This document shows positions 1 through 8,509 of a stretch of 64,000 bases of DNA, piece after piece. How positions within the stretch are numbered: position 1 is the first letter of the stretch; every line of letters starts with the position of its first letter. The position numbers and the translations under genes are program-made. The stretch covers positions 682,001 through 746,000 of the forward strand of contig NZ_CP073696.1 in NCBI RefSeq assembly GCF_025264645.1, written 5' to 3'. The notes under the pieces are model-generated. The model was given only the letters and a program-made list of their open reading frames with translations. It searched no databases and had not been told where the DNA came from. Origin of the DNA: Edaphobacter lichenicola (GTDB taxonomy: Bacteria; Acidobacteriota; Terriglobia; Terriglobales; Acidobacteriaceae).

Positions 1-78
1 GAACACCTTCGCCAAATCTTCGCCTATCCAAAACTGAAAAGCAACTGCCAGAGCCTCTCTGATAGTGCAATTCTTCAT
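1..78 (-). CDS. 5' end of an unidentified gene (partial)
   Basis: An open frame on the minus strand begins with ATG at 78-76 and runs off the left edge with no stop, giving 26 residues beginning MKNCTIREALAVAF. The product cannot be identified from so little. It lies inside the genomic island and points out of the window. A chance open frame of this length is quite possible. Confidence 0.25.
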   Translation of the reverse strand, partial: MKNCTIREALAVAFQFWIGEDLAKVF

Positions 79-179
79 ATAAACAGTGGATGGTAAAAGA
101 GTTATTTAATTGTAACGAGGGAAGAGATTCGACACGGTGGTAAGACGTCGCGATCAATATAAAGCCGTCACGAACCTCA

Positions 180-734
180 GAATGCTGGCTTCTCCGACGA
201 CTCTATCGCCTGCGACGGAACAACCACAAAGATCGAGACTCTCCCCAGAGAGGCCTCGGAACTCTGCGATGTGACTTCAACAACTTCGCCCATGACACGG
301 GGAGCGAGTTTCTCTTTGAGACAGACGTCCACGGCTCGTGAGAAATGGTCAACCAGGTCGAGTCGCGCTGCTCGAGATCGCAGTCACCAAACTCTCTCAA
401 TGGCGATGATGGGCGGTGAGTGTTGCAGCGGCCGATTCGGCTGGAAGCAGACCTATTACACCAAGACGTTCCCCGATCGTAGTGTCACGCTCGAGGTGAA
501 GCTGACACTCACATCGAGTATGTGAAGGTGCTCGTCACGGGCAGTGTTATTGGCGGCGGTACGGTCAATGTCTCTTCCGTTCTCATCTCGCAGCGTAATC
601 GTAGTGTCAGCCTCGATCCTAACCTCAATTTCACACCATTCACCGATGAAGAGCTGAAACGCATCCAGGCTGAAATAGAGCGTGCCGAAGAAGCTATGCG
701 TTGCTGTTTGAAGAGCATCTCGTTTAGACAATAG
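180..734 (+). pseudogene. Decayed unidentified gene
   Basis: Protein-like sequence appears in more than one forward frame without a continuous reading frame. One frame from about 180 gives a plausible segment (FNNFAHDTGSEFLFETDVHG) before a stop near 341. Another gives FPDRSVTLEVKLTLT near 460-510. From about 519 the first frame resumes, with VKVLVTGSVIGGGTVNVSS followed by a charged helical tail ending at 734. This pattern suggests a gene broken by frameshifts. The family was not recognised, and the region could also be non-coding with chance open stretches. Confidence 0.3.
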
Positions 735-788
735 GCTGCGCGGACCGAATTATGGTATCGTTTCAGCGAAAATAACGGTGGATTACTC

Positions 789-1613
789 ATGGTTAGTAAA
801 ATCACCCCTTTCGTTGTCTTCGGTCTGTTGACCTCCATAAGTCTGTACGGACAGTCTAAATCTGCTCAAGCAAACAGTAAGGCAAGCCACAACTTCTCTC
901 AAGTTCTTCCCATACAAGTGCAGGACGCGCCCAGTGAGATAAACCGTTGTGGAAGCGATAAACGCTTGCATTTTGCGAGCGATCTCGTGGCTACTGTAGG
1001 AGATCCGTTTTCACAGCAAGTCGGTACCTTTTTGATTTGCAATGGACTGGGTGTTCTGGATTACGGTAGTCGTATTTATTGGGGAAGTGGAGGGGACGAC
1101 CCGATGTCTATCATCGGAAAGTTTCAGGATGGCAGGCTTCTAGCAACGCACACATTCGTAAAGGATGGCCTGGTAAAGATTGCCGGACATGTGGGTGCAA
1201 CGTGTTATGGACCGGCGTACGGTCATCCATCGAATATTGCTTGGCACGACGTATCTTGTGGCAAAGGACAGATCACGGTTTACGAAGGTATTCCACTCAA
1301 GAAGCTCACAGTTACCTGCAGTGCAGCTGCTGCTTGCAAGAGCGTCGTGGGAGGAAGCGCAGTGCAGGTGAAGGGAACTGTCGTTTTAGAACAGACTTCG
1401 GTTGGAATAGGGGCTCTCGTTCGAACTTTGGTCGGAATTCCTCCCGGACTGGGAGCAACACAACCTTATTTGATTATTGATAAGGGACAAGATTCTGGAA
1501 CGTTCATAATCTCGATCGAGAAGGTCACAAAACCAACCGCGTTGATGATAAATGCCTATTCGGGCGGCGTCACACTTTCACAGACTTTAATGGTCATGCC
1601 CGCACTGAAGTAA
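789..1613 (+). CDS. Exported hypothetical protein
   Basis: A 274-residue protein with a probable signal peptide (residues 1-28: short basic start, hydrophobic stretch, then a Ser/Ala-rich exit). The mature part is rich in Gly, Val, Ser and Thr and has several cysteines (CGSDK, CNGLG, CYGPAYG, CGKGQ, CSAAAACKS), which suggests a disulphide-stabilised beta-rich secreted domain. The C-terminal 90 residues look like alternating beta strands. No catalytic motif was recognised. It stands alone, about 55 bp after the decayed region and before a second pseudogene. Its job is unknown; it may be cargo of the island. Confidence 0.7.
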   Translation: MVSKITPFVVFGLLTSISLYGQSKSAQANSKASHNFSQVLPIQVQDAPSEINRCGSDKRLHFASDLVATVGDPFSQQVGTFLICNGLGVLDYGSRIYWGSGGDDPMSIIGKFQDGRLLATHTFVKDGLVKIAGHVGATCYGPAYGHPSNIAWHDVSCGKGQITVYEGIPLKKLTVTCSAAAACKSVVGGSAVQVKGTVVLEQTSVGIGALVRTLVGIPPGLGATQPYLIIDKGQDSGTFIISIEKVTKPTALMINAYSGGVTLSQTLMVMPALK

Positions 1614-1667
1614 GAGAACATAAGTCTCTGTCTTATGTCTTTGGGTCGAGCGGGCGATCTCTTATGT

Positions 1668-2640
1668 TGGCCTCACGAGATCTCCCGCCCGCATCCCACG
1701 CTGCTCTGCACCCGGTGGCGTCGACGTCGTGAACTCTTCCATGACTTCCGCCGGCACATGGAGCGCACTGCAAACGTAAGGCTTCACATCGTTGAAGTAG
1801 CCTTCGGAGATCGTCCCTTCGAGGTGACGTCGTCCGAGAATCCGAACGATGTTCAACTCCGCACCTCACACACCCTGTGGCTCAAGAAGAACGCGCTCAA
1901 TATCGGAGTCCAACGTCTTCCTTCCGGTTGGAAGTATGCAGCTTATGTCGATGCCGACTTCCATTTCACTCGGCATGATCGGGCGCTTGAGACGATCCAT
2001 AAGCTCCAGTATTCGCCCTGGGTTCAGCCTTACTCCAGCTATGGAGTCATCGGACCCGATAACAATCCTCTTCAGGTTCGCCCAGCTTTGCGTATGCCTA
2101 CCATGAGTACTTCGGTGGCAAGCGGAAGATTCATCAGGCGTCCATTATGGAGAAGGGTGTAAGACTTGCCTCCACGAAGGCCACAAGGCTTCGAAGAAGC
2201 ACCGATCCATCCTGAACACAACACCTGGAGCAACTGGTGGCGCGTGGGCATTTACCGCTGCTGGTTTCAGTGCTGTTGGCGGCTTCCTCGACACCTGCAT
2301 CCTTGGAGCTGCCGACTGGTACATGAGCTTTGGCCTGGTAGGGAACACTACGGACGGTCACCCTGAGGCTCAGAGCTGTGGCATTGCGTATGAGATCTCG
2401 ATCCGCCGCTGGCAGGACCGCGCATATGCCGCGATCAAAGGCAATATCGGTTATGTTGAGAACTTCGCCACTCACGGCTGGCATGGTGATCTCAAAAACC
2501 GCGGCTACGGTACTCTTGGGAGATCATAAGGGATCATGCCTATGATCCGCTGGTCGACATCACCAAGGACCACCATGGACTTCTACAGTGGACGGAAACA
2601 AGCCGATGATGGAGGATGACGTAAGACGTTACTTCCTATC
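1668..2640 (+). pseudogene. Frameshifted glycosyltransferase-like gene
   Basis: A protein of roughly 320 residues is spread over three or more forward frames. The longest open part (about 1740-2080) carries RTANVRLHIVEVAFGDRPFE and YAAYVDADFHFTRHD. The DAD triplet preceded by a hydrophobic strand resembles the DxD region of nucleotide-diphospho-sugar transferases. Downstream frames continue with the PSFAYAYHEYFGGK region, then a Gly/Ala/Trp-rich segment ending GAADWYMSFGLVGN, then RDHAYDPLVDITKDHHG near 2530-2580. Stops and frame changes occur near 2080, 2160, 2215 and 2527. The order of the pieces is colinear, so this was one gene that has decayed. The enzyme class is inferred only. Confidence 0.55.
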
Positions 2641-2708
2641 CCGCAACGAAGACAGTACTGAGAACAGTTACGCCGGTCTCGTATAAGTCAATCTGCAAAC
2701 CATTGCAA

Positions 2709-2740
2709 GTATGCCAGTCCTTCGGGGCTGGCATGTTACT
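2709..2740 (+). terminator. Stem-loop with TTCG loop
   Basis: GCCAGTCC, a TTCG tetraloop and GGGCTGGC form a strong hairpin followed by ATGTTACTTTT. It sits after the decayed glycosyltransferase gene and just before the start codon at 2752. It could end transcription of the pseudogene or lie in the leader of the next gene. Confidence 0.5.
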
Positions 2741-2751
2741 TTTAGGATCGT

Positions 2752-3279
2752 ATGAAACCTCTTCTGATCATTCTCGCTGCGCTCGTGGTTGTTGGGGTGT
2801 TGACCGTGAAATTCGGCCGCCATAAAGATATCCCTGTAGTCGTCAAAACTACTCCTGCTGCCTTAGCTGAAACTACTCCAGAGAAGCCGAACTTCTGGTC
2901 TGTAGCTACATCCACGAATCCAGTCACCGGCGAAGTTACCGTCGTCGCTGATGCTGGAAAGCTATATGTCCGCAAGGTAGGAAAGCATCCTTCCGATTGT
3001 GTAGTTAAGACCAGCGACTTCCTGGAAACACTTAGCAATGTGGATACTAGGAGATCGTCGGTTGTTTATCGGTTCGATGTTGGCAAGCCTATCAAACAAT
3101 CGTGGAGTATATCCGATAGCAACCAAGCTCTGTTCTATCCCGGACGATCGTGTTCGATGGAGTTCCTCAAGCAACTCCATGACTCGAACGTCTTGTACTT
3201 CCAATATGAGCCCGCTGATTACCTGCCGAAAACTCTAACCATAGGAGTCACTGGTTTTCCGTTGGATCAATTCAAATAA
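2752..3279 (+). CDS. Membrane-anchored hypothetical protein
   Basis: A 175-residue protein with one N-terminal hydrophobic segment (about residues 4-21, LLIILAALVVVGVLTV), followed by a polar exported domain. The anchor looks like an uncleaved signal-anchor. The mature part has two cysteines (SDCVVK and GRSCSME) and mixed alpha/beta character. No known domain was recognised. It starts 12 bp after a TTCG hairpin and is followed by its own terminator-like hairpin near 3303, so it is probably transcribed alone. Confidence 0.65.
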   Translation: MKPLLIILAALVVVGVLTVKFGRHKDIPVVVKTTPAALAETTPEKPNFWSVATSTNPVTGEVTVVADAGKLYVRKVGKHPSDCVVKTSDFLETLSNVDTRRSSVVYRFDVGKPIKQSWSISDSNQALFYPGRSCSMEFLKQLHDSNVLYFQYEPADYLPKTLTIGVTGFPLDQFK

Positions 3280-3302
3280 CACATAGCCCATTGATTGAAG
3301 CA

Positions 3303-3335
3303 GACACGTCAGCCTAAGTGCTGGCGTTTTGCTTG
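3303..3335 (+). terminator. Rho-independent terminator-like hairpin
   Basis: CGTCAGC pairs with GCTGGCG (one G-T wobble) around a CTAAGT loop, followed by TTTTGCTTGTT. It lies 24 bp after the stop codon of the gene ending at 3279. Confidence 0.55.
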
Positions 3336-3636
3336 TTACGGGCTTTTGCTGATGCCGCTGGTGGAGTGAGCATAGAATTCTTTCGTGTAATGGCTGAGGC
3401 GATTGGTAATACGGTACTGGAACGATCAGGGGACCTGCTCGGCATGTTCATGCGGCCGAAGATTACTCAGAATCTCCCAGGGGCTACGTTTCTTGCTTAT
3501 ATCTCACTCTATCGCTTGCGAAAGCCAATATCGTCGGTTGAGCGAGGGCAAACCTTTTCCAATCTTTCACCTATACATTGCATGGAGCTGGCTCATATCT
3601 TCATGATGCAACTAAATGCACCTATGAGGCACTTCA
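3336..3636. other. Intergenic stretch with no supported gene
   Basis: About 300 bp between a terminator and the PEP-CTERM gene. A forward open frame crosses it but has an erratic composition, begins with GTG and overlaps the next real gene, so it is not accepted. The promoter of the next gene must lie here, but no convincing -35/-10 pair was picked out. Confidence 0.5.
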
Positions 3637-4401
3637 ATGAGCCATGCCCGTATTCTCAAAACTGCCGCTGCGCTATTCTGCGCAGCATTCGCGTCCACTG
3701 CCTTGGCTGACAGTATTCAACTCACCACCAATTCGACCGTTCAAGAAACTCTCAGCAATACAAACAACGACAGTCTAATGGGAATTTACGGGACCCAAGC
3801 GGACGCAGTGGGAACCCAAACGACGATCGATACAACTGCATCGTACTGGCATAACTCACCCATTGCGAATGTGGGGTATAACCTTCCGGTGGGGAGTACG
3901 ATTACCTCCGCAACGCTGGAACTTATTCTGCCTTCAACTTTTGTGGAAGGTACTTCAACGCCATTCATTTATTCGTCCGGGCTCATTTCCTCACCCGACC
4001 CCTCGAATCCTGTGCATATTGCACCAACGCTCAATAGCACAGGAACATCGGAGGTCTTGATTCGTGATCTTACTGGTTTGCCTCTCTTGTCAGGCGCGAC
4101 CGCGGACGGAAACTTTACTGCCTACAGTCTCTCATCCTTATTGGTGATAAATGGAACGGAAATATCCTCAACTGGTCTTGAGGACATCGATTTCGATGTA
4201 TTTGGGAAACTACTCGCTAGCGTACAGACACAGGGATATAACTATGCACAATACATAGGTGGCAGCGGGGAAGTTGACATTCCCTACACGACTCAATTGG
4301 ATGTGACCTACACCCTCACTCCAGAGCCCTCCGGCTTCGTCCTGTTTGCGACGGGGGCTGTGGGGCTTGCAGGTATAGCCCGACGAAAGCTTGCCCGCTA
4401 G
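3637..4401 (+). CDS. PEP-CTERM sorting-domain protein
   Basis: A 254-residue exported protein. Residues 1-24 are a signal peptide ending ALA-DS. The body is Ser/Thr/Asn-rich with no recognised catalytic motif. The C-terminus has the tripartite PEP-CTERM signal: PEPS, a hydrophobic helix (FVLFATGAVGLAGIA) and a basic end (RRKLAR). In this family the tail is recognised by exosortase and the protein is sorted to the cell surface or biofilm matrix. No exosortase gene is in the window, so the sorting enzyme must be elsewhere in the genome. The gene has its own strong terminator just downstream. Confidence 0.85.
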   Translation: MSHARILKTAAALFCAAFASTALADSIQLTTNSTVQETLSNTNNDSLMGIYGTQADAVGTQTTIDTTASYWHNSPIANVGYNLPVGSTITSATLELILPSTFVEGTSTPFIYSSGLISSPDPSNPVHIAPTLNSTGTSEVLIRDLTGLPLLSGATADGNFTAYSLSSLLVINGTEISSTGLEDIDFDVFGKLLASVQTQGYNYAQYIGGSGEVDIPYTTQLDVTYTLTPEPSGFVLFATGAVGLAGIARRKLAR

Positions 4402-4436
4402 TAACTCCGTTACGGTTGATTCAACTAACAGCACCG

Positions 4437-4466
4437 AGCCCCTCCCGAACAGGAGGGGCTTTTCTT
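4437..4466 (+). terminator. Strong rho-independent terminator
   Basis: AGCCCCTCC and GGAGGGGCT form a perfect 9-bp stem around CGAACA, followed by TTTCTTG. It is 35 bp after the PEP-CTERM gene. Confidence 0.85.
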
Positions 4467-4498
4467 GCGTTGGAAGATCATAACTTTGACGCAAGGTA

Positions 4499-5455
4499 GT
4501 GTTCGATGAAAGCATTACGCCCATGGCCAATAGAGAAAGAGGCTCCTTGTTGAGAGTATGCAAAGTGCATGGGTTTTATCTGCTAACGCAGCTTATCGCA
4601 CTTATATTCGCCATCCGCTGGATTCAATATGACAGACTGCCCTTACCAGGGTATTCAGTTGCAGCAATCGCAGTGCTAGCTGCAGTTATGAGCGTGCATG
4701 CTGATATGCTCCGATGGCAGAAGGTCGTGTGGCTATTGTTAATCGGAGCCTTCTTAGTGACCGAACTGCGCGCTATCCGCAAGGATAGAGTCGTCACGGA
4801 ACGACAAGCGCTTGACGATCGAAAGGCTCAAGACAAGGAATTTCAGGGAATTCGGGGTGCAGAAAATGCGCACTTTGACTCAACAGCAGCAGCGCTTACT
4901 CAAGCCCTTAGCGGAATCAAATCGACGCTCGATAGCTCAAACACTACGCTTATTCAGACGCAAGCTCATGCTGCAATACGTGTGACAGGCATCGGTTTTG
5001 CCGAGAATCCATCTGATGGGAAGGTACATTCCGGCGTCTCATATCCGTTTAACACAACTATCATCAACAAGGGAAATGACACCGCACTAATTCACAAAGA
5101 GCTGGTCGAGATTTACACGGGAAAGCCCGACGATTTAGACGCTCAGAAGAGCCTTGTACTCGAGTTTGAAAAGGAGTGGAAGAAGCTTCCCAGCGCGCCG
5201 CCATCTCCGTTCGTGGCAGAGGTGCCGGTCACCAACACCTCCTGGAAGACACTTAGCCAAGAAGACATCCCAGCCATTGAGCGAAAACAACTAACAATCT
5301 ACTTCTTATACCGCTTCGAATATTCAGATGCCTCTGGCTACTGGAGAACAGAAGAGTGCGAGGCGATGCAGAATGGTCCGACGGCCCCTCTCAACACCGC
5401 TATGTTTCACTACTGCTCAACATTTAGAAACGCAAGAGTTGCTGTCAGGCCCTAG
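4499..5455 (+). CDS. Membrane protein with beta-rich C-terminal domain
   Basis: A 318-residue protein with three predicted membrane segments (about residues 27-45, 53-70 and 74-89). A charged, probably coiled-coil stretch (residues 92-150) follows, then a beta-rich domain with the pattern FNTTIINKGNDTA, typical of proteins that place a beta-sandwich behind a membrane anchor. The last third has cysteines in EECEAM and HYCSTF. The GTG at 4499 follows AAGG; an ATG at 4523 is an alternative start. The function is unknown. Three other island genes share the anchor-plus-beta-domain plan. Confidence 0.65.
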   Translation: MFDESITPMANRERGSLLRVCKVHGFYLLTQLIALIFAIRWIQYDRLPLPGYSVAAIAVLAAVMSVHADMLRWQKVVWLLLIGAFLVTELRAIRKDRVVTERQALDDRKAQDKEFQGIRGAENAHFDSTAAALTQALSGIKSTLDSSNTTLIQTQAHAAIRVTGIGFAENPSDGKVHSGVSYPFNTTIINKGNDTALIHKELVEIYTGKPDDLDAQKSLVLEFEKEWKKLPSAPPSPFVAEVPVTNTSWKTLSQEDIPAIERKQLTIYFLYRFEYSDASGYWRTEECEAMQNGPTAPLNTAMFHYCSTFRNARVAVRP

Positions 5456-5485
5456 TAAATCACGAGGTTGGCAGACTGGCGGATC

Positions 5486-6250
5486 TCATAATTGAGGGTG
5501 AGCGCCCTTATTCGTCGCCCAGGGATCCCCACACTTTGCCCCTAAATCCATGAAGTCGTTCGATCCAGGATTGAACTGTTCTCTTACACAATACGAATAG
5601 GTGTTTCCAGGCCCATCGTAGTGAAAGGACATGTCTACTTGGAAAATAAGACTTCCGGCGAAGACGCCTTTGAATGAATCCCCTCCGATTTCCCCGGAGA
5701 AGTCCTTGGTCTCGCTCGGGAACATTGTGGTAGGCCTACTCGGGTAAGCCACACCTGGGGGCTTTACACCGTTAATTCTTGGATCAAAGGCGGCGACTAG
5801 GTTTTCTCCAGGAACGGTGCCGTAGTTCTTGAATCGCATCCTGAATACCATAAAAGTGCTCTGAGCATTTCGCGGGTTGTCGTGTACGCTCGCGTGATCC
5901 GGACCCTCGTGGAAATAGTCGATTTCCCCACCGTTCGTTCCAACGTAAGGTCGGTTGGAAGACTCATACGTCTTTTGAGCCACTGATACGAGCTTTCTTG
6001 TTTGGACGTTCGCCCAGACCGCAGTACCGACCGCGGCGGCCGTCAATACAGCGAGGCACGTCTGGATCTTGTCAGACCTGGTAAATCCCTGTCCTGACTT
6101 TGTTTTTGAAGCTGGATCTTTCTCCTCAGCGGAACGGTCCGGATGGTCAGTCTTGCGATAGTGACTTTTCAGAATGCCAAGGATCTCATCTAGCTTCTGT
6201 CCGATAATTGCTGGAGTCATCGCAAGTATGATACCGGCTGAATTATCCAC
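5486..6250 (-). CDS. Single-pass membrane protein with beta-rich domain
   Basis: A 254-residue protein. Residues 1-60 are cytoplasmic and charged. Residues 63-80 form a membrane segment (CLAVLTAAAVGTAVWANV). A short helix follows, ending YESSNRPYVG, and then a beta-rich domain with the phrase MRFKNYGTVPGENL. Two cysteines near the C-terminus (YSYCVRE and AKCGDPW) may pair. It is convergent with the gene ending at 5455 and divergent from the small-gene run starting at 6300. Its function was not recognised. Confidence 0.65.
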   Translation of the reverse strand: MDNSAGIILAMTPAIIGQKLDEILGILKSHYRKTDHPDRSAEEKDPASKTKSGQGFTRSDKIQTCLAVLTAAAVGTAVWANVQTRKLVSVAQKTYESSNRPYVGTNGGEIDYFHEGPDHASVHDNPRNAQSTFMVFRMRFKNYGTVPGENLVAAFDPRINGVKPPGVAYPSRPTTMFPSETKDFSGEIGGDSFKGVFAGSLIFQVDMSFHYDGPGNTYSYCVREQFNPGSNDFMDLGAKCGDPWATNKGAHPQL

Positions 6251-6299
6251 TTTGACGAATTGCTCAACTTTCGCTTATTCTTCGCCCTATACTCTCGTC

Positions 6300-6488
6300 A
6301 TGAAACGCACACATATCCTTCCCATTCCGGACAGCCTCTCTGACAGATACCCATCATGCGAGAAGATGATCCGTCCGTCCGATATCGTCCGGCTAACCTT
6401 CGATTACTCACGATGCCCTCACTGCGGGACTGTTTACGCCACGGTGGACATTTGGGGAAACAGTCGTACTGCTGTCTCCAAGAAGTGA
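6300..6488 (+). CDS. Small CxxC protein
   Basis: A 62-residue protein starting at ATG 6300. It contains CPHCG (Cys39 and Cys42), one half of a zinc ribbon, with another cysteine at residue 20. An upstream in-frame ATG at 6174 would overlap the divergent gene, so the shorter start is preferred. It is the first of five tightly packed small forward genes, which suggests one transcript. Such runs are common in phage and mobile-element regions; the function is unknown. Confidence 0.5.
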   Translation: MKRTHILPIPDSLSDRYPSCEKMIRPSDIVRLTFDYSRCPHCGTVYATVDIWGNSRTAVSKK

Positions 6489-6494
6489 TCAGAT

Positions 6495-6887
6495 ATGGGC
6501 GGCGAGCGAGCGTCAACAACCCGCATGAGGGCATCAGGCCAGATTTGTTGTGCCTGTAAGAAACTCTTAGACCGTCTGTCTTGGTCTGGAGGTGAGAGGT
6601 ATTGCGATACTTGCTCCGAACAAAGAACACGGCACAAGGTGTACACGCACTTTATGCATGTTGAGGGATGGTATTGCCAGTTCCTCGAAGCCGATCTCAA
6701 GACGTCTCTTCCACGTAAGCTGACATTTGCAAGTCCGGGAAAAATACGTGAAATGTACGACCGGTTCGGCATCGACAAGAAGCTGGAGGATCGCAGCGCT
6801 CTTGAATATGGCATCAATATAGGGCGCGGCTCAGTATGGCTGAGCCTGACGCCGGAACAATTTCTCAAGCTGAAGAGGAAACCCTGA
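6495..6887 (+). CDS. Small protein with paired CxxC motifs
   Basis: A 130-residue protein with two CxxC pairs (Cys18/Cys21 and Cys37/Cys40) near the N-terminus, consistent with a zinc ribbon. A helical region with many basic residues follows, then a short beta/alpha tail. It starts 7 bp after the previous stop, and its own TGA overlaps the next ATG (TGATG), so translation of the two is likely coupled. A DNA- or RNA-binding role is plausible for a zinc ribbon but is not shown here. Confidence 0.55.
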   Translation: MGGERASTTRMRASGQICCACKKLLDRLSWSGGERYCDTCSEQRTRHKVYTHFMHVEGWYCQFLEADLKTSLPRKLTFASPGKIREMYDRFGIDKKLEDRSALEYGINIGRGSVWLSLTPEQFLKLKRKP

Positions 6888-7084
6888 TGGACAGCAAGAC
6901 CTTAGTCGAACTCTGGAGCCTGGACGAGATCCCTGCCTGTGATGAGGGAATGGCGCTCGCTGCGGACTTTATCAACAGCTGTGTTCGCGCCATTGAAACC
7001 GTCGGTAGCTCATCTCACTTTAACGAGCGCTTCGCTGACTACAAGCGGCATCACACCACCTGCGAGAAATGCAACGAGGTATGA
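6887..7084 (+). CDS. Small protein with HxxxCxxC C-terminus
   Basis: A 65-residue acidic protein. The C-terminus carries His55, Cys59 and Cys62 in the spacing HxxxCxxC, the core of zinc-binding anti-sigma (zf-HC2/ZAS) domains. It lacks the membrane segment that often follows that domain, and no partner sigma factor is adjacent. The start codon overlaps the previous stop, indicating coupled translation. A link to sigma control is a guess based only on the motif. Confidence 0.5.
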   Translation: MDSKTLVELWSLDEIPACDEGMALAADFINSCVRAIETVGSSSHFNERFADYKRHHTTCEKCNEV

Positions 7085-7086
7085 GG

Positions 7087-7356
7087 ATGAAGAAGCTTAG
7101 TGTCACAGATCCCGTAGTCCTGGGTGCCGCCGATCGCAAAGCAACGGCAGCCAACTGGATTCCTCCGGAGCTCGCCGGCATGACGAAAGGCCACATGCAT
7201 GCGTTCTACGAGCAGCTCGGCCACGATGCTGCCCTGCGCGGTGAGGATCAACTGAAAGATGCGCATGAGGCATGGATCCATGGTTGGACACTGGAGATGG
7301 AGGGGCAGGGAAAGCTCGAGCATCTGAAGAAGGGGCACGGTGACCACGATGAATAG
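7087..7356 (+). CDS. Small acidic protein, weakly Rmf/CrpP-like
   Basis: An 89-residue protein. The centre reads GHDAALRG, then about ten residues, then AWIHGW. This resembles the GxxAGxxG...WxxGW plan of ribosome modulation factor (RMF) and the related CrpP proteins, but the conserved CP pair of that family is missing. An ATG at 7081 is an alternative start. The gene overlaps the next one by 8 bp. The similarity is by eye and weak; the protein may be unrelated. Confidence 0.45.
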   Translation: MKKLSVTDPVVLGAADRKATAANWIPPELAGMTKGHMHAFYEQLGHDAALRGEDQLKDAHEAWIHGWTLEMEGQGKLEHLKKGHGDHDE

Positions 7357-7504
7357 AGACGACGAACCGTTCCTTCTCAAACAGCGATCTGACGAAGAGA
7401 TCGCCGACTACGATAAGGGATTCGAGTGTGGTCAGGGCGGTGGGCAAAATGACGACACCAAAAGTGAAGCTTGGCAGCGTGGTTGGGCGGAGGCTCAGGA
7501 GTGA
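7349..7504 (+). CDS. 51-residue Rmf/CrpP-like protein
   Basis: A 51-residue protein starting at ATG 7349, overlapping the previous gene by 8 bp. Residues 21-48 read YDKGFECGQGGG, a short linker, then AWQRGWAEA. This is close to the layout of RMF-family proteins (a Gly-rich first helix, a short turn, then WxxGW) and matches that family's size of about 50-60 residues. RMF itself binds 100S ribosomes, while CrpP-like members are often plasmid- or island-borne. Which role applies here is not known. Confidence 0.5.
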   Translation: MNRDDEPFLLKQRSDEEIADYDKGFECGQGGGQNDDTKSEAWQRGWAEAQE

Positions 7505-7556
7505 TTTGGTGGGCTCGCTGAAACGCGGCCTATTTTCCAATGCAGCACCCACACCT

Positions 7557-8399
7557 TTAGTCGTTTTTGTCTACGTCGTTATAAGCTGTACAGTCGTCGA
7601 TTTGATGCCCCATTTGATAAGTAGCGAGGTTAGTCCAGCAAAACTGCGTCCAGTGCTGAGTTTTAAATGCGTCCCGGTATTGGATTCTCCCGTACATGGC
7701 CACATATTTCCTTTGAGGTTTAGATTTCAGATCCGCAGATTCCTCCTCGGTCGTGAGTGGGGGCCTGATAGCAAGCGTTTGAAAGACTTGCGCCGGAAAA
7801 TTAATCCCCGTTGTCGCCTCCATCCCTAGCAGACCGTTCGGGTCTCCCACGCCAGAAAGGCGGGGTCCCTTGTCTCTGTCCACAACCTCAACATAGATGT
7901 CGGTCTTAATGTCAAACACGGGGGTTTTGCCCGTGTTGGTAATTGTCATCGGAATCTGAATTGGTCGCCCTGCCGTGAAATCGATAGCATAAACCTCTCC
8001 AGTGGCGGGCGTAACCTCGGTTGGAATTACCTGAAATCTCTGCCATCCTCTTTCGTCGATTCGGAAGTTTCGGTTGGCATCCTTCCACTGGAAGAAGGTA
8101 ATCACCGCATAGGCCATCGCGAACAAGTAGGCAAGAGTCTCTATACGCGGCTTCCACCGATGAAAAAGCTGTCGAAACCACCCGCTAGAGAAATAACGAC
8201 TATTTTCGACGGATCGCCACGGTTCATGCCGCTCAGCGGGACGACTTTCATCATCGGATGTTTCCGTATTTCCTGCGAGCTGATGATGATGCTTCCCTGA
8301 TCCGTATGCGATTTTGAGAAGCTTGTTGAGCGTCTGATTAAGATGTTCTAGCTCGTGAATAATTCTGTTCCAAAAGCCTTTCGTTGTTGCGTCGTCCAT
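7557..8399 (-). CDS. Single-pass membrane protein with beta-rich domain
   Basis: A 280-residue protein. Residues 1-80 are charged and cytoplasmic with a His-rich patch (GKHHHQ). A membrane segment lies at about 86-103 (TLAYLFAMAYAVITFF). The helix after it ends in RIDERGWQRFQV, and a beta-rich domain with TITNTGKTPVFD follows. The C-terminus includes QFCWTN and DDCTAY. The plan matches the genes at 4499, 5486 and 15464. It is convergent with the small-gene run. No function was recognised. Confidence 0.65.
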   Translation of the reverse strand: MDDATTKGFWNRIIHELEHLNQTLNKLLKIAYGSGKHHHQLAGNTETSDDESRPAERHEPWRSVENSRYFSSGWFRQLFHRWKPRIETLAYLFAMAYAVITFFQWKDANRNFRIDERGWQRFQVIPTEVTPATGEVYAIDFTAGRPIQIPMTITNTGKTPVFDIKTDIYVEVVDRDKGPRLSGVGDPNGLLGMEATTGINFPAQVFQTLAIRPPLTTEEESADLKSKPQRKYVAMYGRIQYRDAFKTQHWTQFCWTNLATYQMGHQIDDCTAYNDVDKND

Positions 8400-8509
8400 T
8401 TATGTTCTTCCTTGGTGAAACAGTGGTAGCAATGCCCTATATCCAGGTGGGCCACAAGTGTATGTCAACAGCCTCGGCAGATCAAAGGTTCTGATACGCT
8501 GGCTTTGCC

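Noticed and set aside
3318..3710. Forward open frame of 130 codons before the PEP-CTERM gene
   Set aside because: It overlaps the well-supported PEP-CTERM gene, starts with GTG and has no protein-like composition or family resemblance.
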